In this document: in pieces, positions 36,601-44,191 of the stretch
How the letters are laid out: every line of letters starts with the position of its first letter
Numbering within the stretch: the stretch's first letter is position 1
From: Nostoc sp. LEGE 06077
Lineage (GTDB): Bacteria; Cyanobacteriota; Cyanobacteriia; Cyanobacteriales; Nostocaceae
Assembly (NCBI RefSeq): GCF_015207705.1
Contig: NZ_JADEWI010000036.1
Span: forward strand, 1 to 64,000
Length of the DNA stretch: 64,000 nucleotides
Direction of reading: 5' to 3'
Made by a program: the position numbers and the translations under genes
The notes under the pieces: generated by a model
What the model was told of the DNA's origin: nothing
The model's database searches: none
Seen by the model: only the letters and a program-made list of their open reading frames with translations

Positions 36601-37437
36601 TCAAAGTGAGTTATTCATAAGAATTTCTCTATGCGTATAGTTAGTAATGAATAATTCTTTGCCCTTAGCAGCACTATTTTGTTTGTAATTATTCATGCCA
36701 TACTGCAATTCCCACTCATAGATATTTGCCCATTTAAAATTGTGTCGAATATTCGGAGAATCATCGTAAGTAATCAGCCAAGAATGAGAACATTGTTTTA
36801 AGCTTTCAGCAAATCTTAGATGTTCAAAAGAAGTATGCAAATCACCATATTTACCATATAACTTAGATTTAGTAGCACGAAAATATGGTGGGTCTAAAAA
36901 TAAAAATACATTTTTACCTTGTTCTTGGAGAAGACAACTATAATCTAAGTTAGTTATTTGTACATCTTTTGTTAATATTAATTCTAACTTCTCTAAGCGT
37001 TCTATTGATGAATCTGTGAATCTTTTATCAAAAGCTTCCTGAGAAAATCCACCTGATTCGATAGTTCCTGAAAAAGTAATTCTGTTGAGTACGAAAAAGC
37101 GCACTGCCCTTTCTAAATTGGATAAGTTTTTTACATCTATATTAGTTAATTGCGTAAATAATAATTTACCATCTGGAGATTTATGTTTAATTTGGCGTAT
37201 TTCTTGAACTAATTGAGATATATTAGATTGAGCGATTTTCCAAAATAAGAATAACTCAGGATTTAAATCATTAATCCAAATTTTTAAATCAGGATATCTT
37301 TGCTTTAAGTAAATAAATACAGAACCACCACCAACAAAAGGCTCTCGAAATTCTGAAAAATTATCTGGGATATATTCAGCAATTTGTTTTATCGCTTTAG
37401 ATTTACCTCCAGGATAGCGGAGGGGACTTTTGAGCAT
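36601..37437 (-). CDS. DNA adenine N6-methyltransferase (Dam-like, D12 class)
   Basis: A 278-residue solitary DNA methyltransferase. The N-terminus LRYPGGKSKAIKQIAEYIP and FREPFVGGGSVF supply SAM-binding motifs, and FLFLDPPYFRATKSKLYGKYGDLH contains the catalytic DPPY motif. The family is that of Dam (GATC) and phage D12 enzymes; the target site is not deducible, though GATC is plausible since it is the core of HIP1. No restriction endonuclease gene is adjacent. The gene is noticeably more AT-rich than its neighbours and lies next to two broken genes, which suggests an accessory, perhaps acquired, locus. Confidence 0.9.
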   Translation of the reverse strand: MLKSPLRYPGGKSKAIKQIAEYIPDNFSEFREPFVGGGSVFIYLKQRYPDLKIWINDLNPELFLFWKIAQSNISQLVQEIRQIKHKSPDGKLLFTQLTNIDVKNLSNLERAVRFFVLNRITFSGTIESGGFSQEAFDKRFTDSSIERLEKLELILTKDVQITNLDYSCLLQEQGKNVFLFLDPPYFRATKSKLYGKYGDLHTSFEHLRFAESLKQCSHSWLITYDDSPNIRHNFKWANIYEWELQYGMNNYKQNSAAKGKELFITNYTHREILMNNSL

Positions 37438-37503
37438 AAGTATAAAAGAATCACACTGTATCTTAAAATATTTTTATATTTGTTGTGCAGAATAAATATT
37501 TTT

Positions 37504-38223
37504 ATGCCTCGTTCTGTTCCCTATCAACCGCTGTTGTTGCGACTACTGCATGGTGTGAGTGGAATTTTAGCGATCGCAGCAATCATCACCGGATTCCTAG
37601 TTTACAATACCTACGATGGGTGATTTGGTAAAATTCTCTTGCCTCAACTTGGCGATATTCAAGGGATTCATAGCACTTTTGCCTGATTTTTCCTGATTTT
37701 GCTACCAGCATTTGCCCTCTACAGCTTTCATGCTGGAAATAGGCGACTTATTCAGCCAAATTCGTGGGAACAACTCAGCCAAGTTGGTAAACCAATTTGG
37801 TGGGTGAGCCTGCAAAGACTGGCTAACACTCTGATGTTGATTGCTTCTGTATTATCCGTCATTTCTGGCAGGATGATGAAAGAAGAATGGCTTCCTAAAG
37901 GAGAAATTGATCATATTTGGTATTCCCTACACCTCAGAGCTTGGTGTGTGATAATTGGCTGTTTAGCTATTCACCTTTTGATGTCTAGCAAAGTGGGTGG
38001 TGTGCCGTTATTATTATTTATGTTTTCGTGGCAAGTTCGACCAGAAGATAGTCCTAGTCATTGGGTTACTCGTTACCGTTCTTGGTGGGGTAGTTTGCAA
38101 ACTAACTTTGGCGAAAGAATTAATCAATTGCTAGATAATAATTTAACCCTGATAATTATTGAGGCGTTTGTATTGATTGGCGTTATTCTTGCGTTTCTCC
38201 TACCTCTATTTTTCTCGGAATAG
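37504..38223 (+). pseudogene. cytochrome b561-like membrane protein gene with two in-frame TGA codons
   Basis: A continuous frame from ATG 37504 to TAG 38223 would encode about 239 residues, resembling a di-haem cytochrome b561-type membrane protein. It has LLRLLHGVSGILAIAAIITGF, GDIQGIHSTF, LLPAFALYSFHAG, and LRAWCVIIGCLAIHLLM with candidate haem-binding His residues. TGA interrupts it at 37621-37623 and 37684-37686. Both are single-base changes from sense codons (for example CGA or TGG), and no frameshift is present. The downstream frame keeps good coding character. A young pseudogene is the simplest reading; sequencing error or readthrough are alternatives. Confidence 0.75.
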
Positions 38224-38246
38224 TAAACATAAAACAGAATAATTAA

Positions 38247-39177
38247 CTATAAATCGCCACTAGACAATTCAAATGGATTTGGAGAAGGTATAAAATACAA
38301 TCCTGGCTTAGTTGTTTTAATGTATTCAATACCTATTTCAAGCTGTTTCCATTCCCACTCAGGAATACTTGCTAAGACTGTTTGTATATCGGCTTGATTG
38401 CCAGTTACGCAATCAATTACTATTGGGTGAAAGGTATCCCAATGACCTTTATTCATATTACCTTCATACAGAGCCACTGTAGCCAGTCTTGTACCCACTG
38501 GTGGAACTCCATTTTTCATCCATCGAAGCGGTTGAGGCAAAATTTTAATAGCATAATATGGCATGATATCTGTCCTGAGATCGGTGAATACGGCAACTAA
38601 AGATGGTTTTGATGAAACTACAATGCCTGGGTTCACACAACCATAAATGAAATATTCACGAATGTAGACTATAAGAAATGTCAGCGGTTTCAGAAACCAC
38701 CATATTCCAATACCAAAAAAAATATTGAATATGGCAACTCCTAATAATGCAAATGGTAAATGTTCTAAACTTTTGCCTTTACGCATTACGTCCAAAATAG
38801 CAGCACCAAAAATCCAATCGATAAGAATAGCTAAAGCAAGTAGACCGACTATAGGTCAATACGGTTCAGTTAAGAAAATAAATTAATTGCTACACATAAA
38901 ACAGATCTATTTTTTGGAGGGGGTTTGGGGGACGCAACCGTCACCCATTCGGGGGTTTGGGGGATTCTCCCCCAAGTCTTGGTTCTTCTGAGATCGATAA
39001 GCTGACAACCTTAACTGAACCGTATTGGACTATAGGTAAAATCAATTGAATTGGTCGGCTAGGAAATGAACGCATCCAATAGAGATAATCAACTTTTAGA
39101 TTTCCAGGATTTGAAGCGTAAGTGTTGCCATCGAGTATTAAAGGGCGTTGTGGTTGATTTACCATTGTTGTACTCAA
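38247..39177 (-). pseudogene. membrane-protein gene split by a MITE
   Basis: Removing the 171-bp element at 38857-39027 plus one copy of the 10-bp duplication restores a single frame of about 249 residues. The first 50 codons (39177-39028: MSTTMVNQPQRPLILDGN... PIQLILPIV) join directly to GLLALAILIDWIFGAAILDVMRKG and continue to 38247. The rebuilt protein has two hydrophobic segments (PIQLILPIVGLLALAILIDW and PFALLGVAIFNIFFGIGIWW) and a soluble domain of about 150 residues. That domain has YYAIKILP and the C-terminal segment WEWKQLEIGIEYIKTTKPGLYF, perhaps DUF3239-like, though I am not certain. A fragment starting at TTG 38795 could still be made. The original function is unknown. Confidence 0.85.
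38857..39027. mobile_element. 171-bp MITE with 18-bp terminal inverted repeats
   Basis: The left end CAATACGGTTCAGTTAAG (38857-38874) is the exact reverse complement of the right end (39010-39027). Immediately outside, GACTATAGGT occurs at both 38847-38856 and 39028-39037, a perfect 10-bp target duplication. The element encodes no transposase; its inside holds G-rich stretches (GGAGGGGGTTTGGGGG). A 10-bp duplication suggests mobilisation by an IS4-like transposase elsewhere in the genome (inference). Integration split a minus-strand gene, and joining the outer sequences restores the frame. Confidence 0.92.
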
Positions 39178-39465
39178 CTACTTATTCTCTATTGTCTAAC
39201 TCAGACCATTGTGAGTGTGATTGAAAGGATGTACTTCCATCTATCTTGAAGTTAGTTTGCCCTAAAACAATATGAAGTCTAACAAGATAGATGAATATGG
39301 CTCAGTTTTAACTAGATAGGAAGTCTTTAAATCTCACGCATTCGGCGTTCGCGTAGCGTCCCATAGGGAAGCCAAAGAGTATTTATTTCTCTACTCTCTG
39401 TGTTCTCTGTGCCTCTGTGGTAGCCTGCGGCAAGCCGCTTGCGCGTCTACGTTAAAATAATTCTA
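39178..39465. other. intergenic region with dispersed repeat fragments
   Basis: This 288-bp spacer has no gene. It contains GGCGTTCGCGTAGCGTCCC (39344-39362), an inverted relative of the unit at 10879-10898. It also has a second palindrome-rich unit, GCCTGCGGCAAGCCGCTTG (about 39423-39441), and CTCTGTGTTCTCTGTGCCTCTGTGG, a spacer repeat type. Confidence 0.6.
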
Positions 39466-40563
39466 TTAACGTAACGACCGAAATATCACACGTCCTGGAG
39501 ATTCTTCTTGATTAATGCGTGCGTAAACTCGCAGACAAGTTAAAACTTCTCCCGGAATACCACCGCAATTTAGTTGCAAATCGTCTTTTGAGAAAGCACA
39601 AATATCAGCATAGAGTCCTGATAGTTGGCGAATTCTAATATTGTGACCTGATTTATTGGCTTTATCAGCAACTTTTTTTAAGGTTCGTCGTGATTCTTGT
39701 TGTAATTTTCCCCACCATGAGTAACGTTCAACAGGTGGGATAAAGACTAGAGAATGTATGGCTTCATCTATATCAATCCAAGCACGTACAATAGCTATAT
39801 CTTCGCTATTTTCTTCAGCTTTTTGAATGCGGTGAAAGCGGTCTTTTAAAGCTTCTATATATTGATTTTGTTGTTCTGGCTTGGAGTGCAAAGAAATAAT
39901 ATCAAAACTAAATATACTTTTTAATGCGTGATGTAAGTCTGGTTCTATTTCAATAAAATTACGATATAAACTTAAAAATCCAGCTAATAATTGTAAATCT
40001 TCTGAGTCATTATGTTGAATGACTTTTGAATTTAAAAGTGCTTTTTGTGATAAACATAATCCCTTAACATTCACACTCCCTCTGAGTCCAGAGTAAACAA
40101 TATCATCTCTGATGAAGGGAAGTTGATAGAGGTGAGAATTATCTTCAATTGCACCAATTTCTTGAGCGAAATCTAAAGCCCGCTGTTGCCAAAATGCAGC
40201 TAAATCATCGGGAATGCGTAATATTTTCCGGTGAATTTCGTTCCATAAATCTGCATCAGTTTGGCTTTGTAATGGTGCATCTCCTAAATATAAACTGAGT
40301 TCTGGGTCAGCATTCCAAGCGTCGCGGAGATGATGTAGTTTTAACTCATCTAAAGATTGGCTGATAATGGTTTCTTGTTTATATACAGGTTGCAATAAGC
40401 TTTGGATTTCTTGCAATAGTTCTGCACAGGTTTCAGCACCGGGATCAGAAGGTAATTCTGTATAGGCTTGGTTTAATGCAGACTCTAGTCCATGCAGGCT
40501 ACAGCGGAGTAACCTGGCTAATTCGGAATTTTCTGTTTCTAATAGCTGACGTAGATGCTGCAT
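39466..40563 (-). CDS. unknown helical protein, third gene of the dynamin/Hsp70 module
   Basis: A 365-residue soluble protein of no family I recognise. It is predicted to be mainly helical and rich in Leu, Glu and Gln (TENSELARLLRCSLHGLESAL, ETCAELLQEIQSLLQPVY). It has no signal peptide, membrane span or nucleotide-binding motif. It lies 71 bp downstream of the giant Hsp70-like ATPase gene on the same strand, and both follow the dynamin-like gene, so it is probably a structural or adaptor partner. If the set corresponds to the Srf-type module, this would take the place of the small accessory protein; that is inference. Confidence 0.7.
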   Translation of the reverse strand: MQHLRQLLETENSELARLLRCSLHGLESALNQAYTELPSDPGAETCAELLQEIQSLLQPVYKQETIISQSLDELKLHHLRDAWNADPELSLYLGDAPLQSQTDADLWNEIHRKILRIPDDLAAFWQQRALDFAQEIGAIEDNSHLYQLPFIRDDIVYSGLRGSVNVKGLCLSQKALLNSKVIQHNDSEDLQLLAGFLSLYRNFIEIEPDLHHALKSIFSFDIISLHSKPEQQNQYIEALKDRFHRIQKAEENSEDIAIVRAWIDIDEAIHSLVFIPPVERYSWWGKLQQESRRTLKKVADKANKSGHNIRIRQLSGLYADICAFSKDDLQLNCGGIPGEVLTCLRVYARINQEESPGRVIFRSLR

Positions 40564-40634
40564 GATGAGTGGGGGTTTGCATTATTTTAAACGCAAAGGA
40601 ATGCGGAGTTAAACGCGGAGTAACGCAGAGTAAG

Positions 40635-43600
40635 TTAATGGATGCCACAGAAGGGATCGCGTTCTTTATCTACTTCGTTAGGTTGCAATTCTAACTCGGC
40701 ACGATAAACACAACCTTCTTGTTTTAAACATTCTTGACTTGTGGATGTCCAGTAAGGAACTTCGCCGGGGTGCATCCGCAAAATACCTTTGTTGTCGAGG
40801 GTGACGCGATATTGGCAAGGGTAGTCTGTGGTGACATCTGGCTTACTGAGTGAACCGATACGTATCCATTTTTTTCTATTACTTTCGGTGTCGGTTTGAT
40901 AAACGTAAAATGTGTGTTGTCCCGTGTAAGGAAATGGTGGTAGGGAATTACTAATTAAACCTTGTCCTGGTTGGGGTGAACCATCGCGGAGGTAATGAAA
41001 TTGATAGAGAGATTTATGATCATTTTGGTCTATTTCAAAGACTAAATGATAGGCGTTTGGTTGATCAACGGTTGCTGATTCGATGACGTTGACGGCTATA
41101 TCACCATCAGTTAAGTCTTTATTGGTTTTTTCTACAGCGATATTCCATTTTAATTTACCGTCAGCAAATAGGGTGGCTTCGGAAGCTGCTGATATTGCTG
41201 AACCGACATCAATACCAGGAACGTCGATTAAATAATGGGGGTTGCCTTGACAGAGCAATACATGAAATTGTAACGTCTGGTCAATCTCAAATTGCACTTT
41301 GATTTTTCTGAGAAACTCCGCTTCTTCCATCCCCAATTTTTCCATGAGATGTTTACCGTCGAAGCTTCCCCAAAGTCTTAAATCACCATCTTCGTAATCT
41401 TGGCGATAAATAATATTAGTTAACTGTATCCCTTGCCAACCTGTCCGCACTTTGGCAACTGTTTCCCAAGGTGCAATTTGATAAAGTTCTTGTCCAGCTT
41501 TGAATACTGTTAATAGTTCGTTACTTTGGGTTTTGCGTTTGAAGTTGCAAGGTAAGTAATAAAATAAGTTTTTAACGTCAATTTCTAATTGATTTGCGCC
41601 TTTTTGGAGCAATGTTTTAGATTCTTCTGGGTCAAATCTGAGTCGGCGTAATTTTTCGGCGTAACACGCGCCTGCGGAGGTAGCGAGTTTGGTAAATTCT
41701 AAAACAAAGGTAATGCGTTCAGGGTTCCACACGAAGTAGGGAGACTTACTAAATTCTTGGTAAATATGGCGTTGTACTAAGTCTAGATTGCAAGTTTTTC
41801 CTGAGAGAATTAACCAGTCAACTTTGTGGGTATTCCAAGCATCAATGGTGTTATCTTCTGAACGTAAGCGGCTTTCCATTAAGCCTTTTGCAATACCAAT
41901 GGCTTCTTTAATTGCGGATGTGGCGACACGTTCAAATTGTTGGTTATCTAAGGTGACAAAAATAGTGTCAGGGTTAATAATTTGATATTTAATGGCGCTT
42001 TGGGTGAGGAGTTCGGCAATTTGTTGTTCAGAGATTGTAAAGGTTAAAAGCGAATTTTCGACTGGTGCTTTTTGTCCAAGTTTGAGTTTAGCGGCTTCTG
42101 CATAATCCCAAAGTGTGTAGAAGGTTTGTAGGCGTTGGGGTGCTTGTTGCCAACGGGTTGGTAAGACTTTCTCGGCTGTATCTAAGGCATCTTTATAAGC
42201 TGCGTCACCTTCGGGATTTTCTCTATCTAAGCATTTTAATAAACTGCCTGTTTTGAATTTACCTTGGTCGAGAAAACGCTCGTTTAATTCAGCACTAATT
42301 AAGTCTTCGAGTTTTTCGCTGTCGATATCGCCACGGGTGACTGCTGTTAGGAGAAAATCTGCGATCGCAACTTTTAATAACCGAAATACTCGCAGGGTAA
42401 TTAATTCGCCACCTAACTGTAAATGTCCTGATGAACCTAATAGTTTAGGAGTCAGTTTATAATACCTTCCGCCTAAGCCTCTATCTTCATTATTGGCAAA
42501 GAATGGGGTTTTATCTTCTAAGGTTAATTCAATTAAAGCTAAGTCTGTTGTGCCGCCACCAATATCTAAAACTAGAACGTTTTGTGACCATTTATTTCCA
42601 TCATGACGACAACGGGTTTTAAATGATTCAATCCCAATATTTAAATTACCGCCAAATTCGCGCCACAGGAAAAATATTGCTACAGAAACAGCTTCATCAT
42701 AAGCAGTTTGGACATCATCAATGCCTAATTTCTCTACTAATTGCTTAACTTCTTTGCGAACTACTGGCGGTGCGACTGTGGGATATGTAACGACTGCGGT
42801 TAAAAATTCACCTTCGGAAAATCTGCGTCTAGCACGTTGGCGATAATCTTCTGTTAATTCAATTAAATGCGCCCAAGCTGCTTGAATTAATTGATTAACA
42901 TTAATGTTAGCTTCCGTCTCATTTAAGATGACTGGAAATAATCTATTTTGTCCGAAATAACGCTTGGGTGAGTGGTGAAAACGACTGATAATTTCTTTTA
43001 AAGAACTGCTAGTTCCTTGAGCAATTGCTTTTTTTCGATTGTCTCTCGCTTCCCGTCCCATTTTCAATTTTAATACTTCCAAGTTAGAAATTTCTAACTC
43101 ACTGGGAATTTCAGTATCACGGCGGTCAATATCAAGAACGACAGGAATTAAATTTTGGGATTCTAATGTAGGGACGCGAAAGACCTCATGATATATTTGA
43201 TATAGCTTTTTGCTGGCTGCCCGTTGAAATTTTTCGCTATTACCTAAACATAGTTCGATTTGACGAATTGCTTCTAAAAATTTTTCTTTGTTATCACTTT
43301 CAAAGATTTCATTTAATCGGCTGGGTTCAATTTCTAAGTTTTTACTAATATCAATAATAAATTTCTGCCACTCAATTTCACTGATATCTGGTAATGCTTC
43401 GGAAGCGGGAGAATTGAGCCATTGGGCTAGGCGATCGCGCAATCTTAATTCCTGCTCTCGTGGTAAAATTTCGGCAATGGGGATTTCTATGGGGTCAAAC
43501 AAAGTGACGGTAGAATTCGACGTACCAAAATCTAAAGCAAACCATCCCGGAAATCTTTTTTGGGGTTGGCTATGCAGTTCTTTTTCAGGCGGATTTGGTA

Positions 43601-44036
43601 GTTGAAAAGGATTCATAGAAATATCTGGTTTAATTATTTGCTCTTCAGGATTTGTTGGTGTCCATAAATAGCAAGCTGCTTTAATTTGTTTTGGTTCAGA
43701 TAATACTGGTTCTCCTGAGAAGTCAGAATCAAAATACTCAACAATTACCTGTAATGTACAGTTGATTGGTTCTGTTAAAGGTTTTTCGAGTTTACAAGGA
43801 TATTGTTCTAATTGCCCGATTTGGGAAATTTTTGGGGTGACAGCATCAAATGGTTTATAGGCTTTTTGAATTTGTGCGGGTAATTCGCTAGGGGTACCTT
43901 TGACGGAGAAGTTGATGCGAGCAATGTGGGGGACGTTGTTCCCAATAGCTACTAGTTGAATGGTGGGAAGTTCTAAATATTCGTTGTCGTTAATTTGGAC
44001 TTGAAATCTTGGTGGAAGGCGAATTTCTACTGGCAT
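40635..44036 (-). CDS. giant Hsp70/actin-fold ATPase (SrfB-like)
   Basis: A 1133-residue protein, about twice the size of DnaK. I start it at ATG 44036 (MPVEIRLPPRF), which has an AAAGGAAAA ribosome-binding site; an upstream start would add ten lysine-rich residues. After a 165-residue N-terminal beta-rich region come the actin-fold motifs: phosphate 1 FALDFGTSNSTVTLF (about residue 166), phosphate 2 VLVLDIGGGTTDLALIEL (about residue 490) and an adenosine-type segment VDWLILSGKTCNLDLV. The C-terminal 300 residues are beta-rich and could bind a client. No DnaJ or GrpE is adjacent. Large Hsp70-like proteins beside a dynamin-like GTPase recall virulence factor SrfB and SrfC, but homology was not tested. 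Confidence 0.82.
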   Translation of the reverse strand: MPVEIRLPPRFQVQINDNEYLELPTIQLVAIGNNVPHIARINFSVKGTPSELPAQIQKAYKPFDAVTPKISQIGQLEQYPCKLEKPLTEPINCTLQVIVEYFDSDFSGEPVLSEPKQIKAACYLWTPTNPEEQIIKPDISMNPFQLPNPPEKELHSQPQKRFPGWFALDFGTSNSTVTLFDPIEIPIAEILPREQELRLRDRLAQWLNSPASEALPDISEIEWQKFIIDISKNLEIEPSRLNEIFESDNKEKFLEAIRQIELCLGNSEKFQRAASKKLYQIYHEVFRVPTLESQNLIPVVLDIDRRDTEIPSELEISNLEVLKLKMGREARDNRKKAIAQGTSSSLKEIISRFHHSPKRYFGQNRLFPVILNETEANINVNQLIQAAWAHLIELTEDYRQRARRRFSEGEFLTAVVTYPTVAPPVVRKEVKQLVEKLGIDDVQTAYDEAVSVAIFFLWREFGGNLNIGIESFKTRCRHDGNKWSQNVLVLDIGGGTTDLALIELTLEDKTPFFANNEDRGLGGRYYKLTPKLLGSSGHLQLGGELITLRVFRLLKVAIADFLLTAVTRGDIDSEKLEDLISAELNERFLDQGKFKTGSLLKCLDRENPEGDAAYKDALDTAEKVLPTRWQQAPQRLQTFYTLWDYAEAAKLKLGQKAPVENSLLTFTISEQQIAELLTQSAIKYQIINPDTIFVTLDNQQFERVATSAIKEAIGIAKGLMESRLRSEDNTIDAWNTHKVDWLILSGKTCNLDLVQRHIYQEFSKSPYFVWNPERITFVLEFTKLATSAGACYAEKLRRLRFDPEESKTLLQKGANQLEIDVKNLFYYLPCNFKRKTQSNELLTVFKAGQELYQIAPWETVAKVRTGWQGIQLTNIIYRQDYEDGDLRLWGSFDGKHLMEKLGMEEAEFLRKIKVQFEIDQTLQFHVLLCQGNPHYLIDVPGIDVGSAISAASEATLFADGKLKWNIAVEKTNKDLTDGDIAVNVIESATVDQPNAYHLVFEIDQNDHKSLYQFHYLRDGSPQPGQGLISNSLPPFPYTGQHTFYVYQTDTESNRKKWIRIGSLSKPDVTTDYPCQYRVTLDNKGILRMHPGEVPYWTSTSQECLKQEGCVYRAELELQPNEVDKERDPFCGIH

Positions 44037-44191
44037 TTTAAATTTTCCTTTTTTTATCTCACGCAAAGGCGCAAAGGTATAATTGTTTGGTAAATGAATT
44101 AAGATGTTGTAACTACTTCAAACTACCTACATTTTTTAAACGAACCGCAAAGAACACAAGAGAAGAAGATATTAGCTAGGGAATAAATTAC

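Noticed and set aside
37621-37686. The two TGA codons as selenocysteine or recoded Trp
   Set aside because: No SECIS-like hairpin is seen after either TGA, all other genes in the window use TGA as a normal stop (for example psb27 and nearby genes), and cyanobacteria use the standard code.
38941-39177. A separate 78-residue gene upstream of the split membrane-protein gene
   Set aside because: Its last 28 codons come from the MITE, and its first 50 codons join in frame to the downstream gene when the MITE is removed, so it is a fragment of one broken gene.
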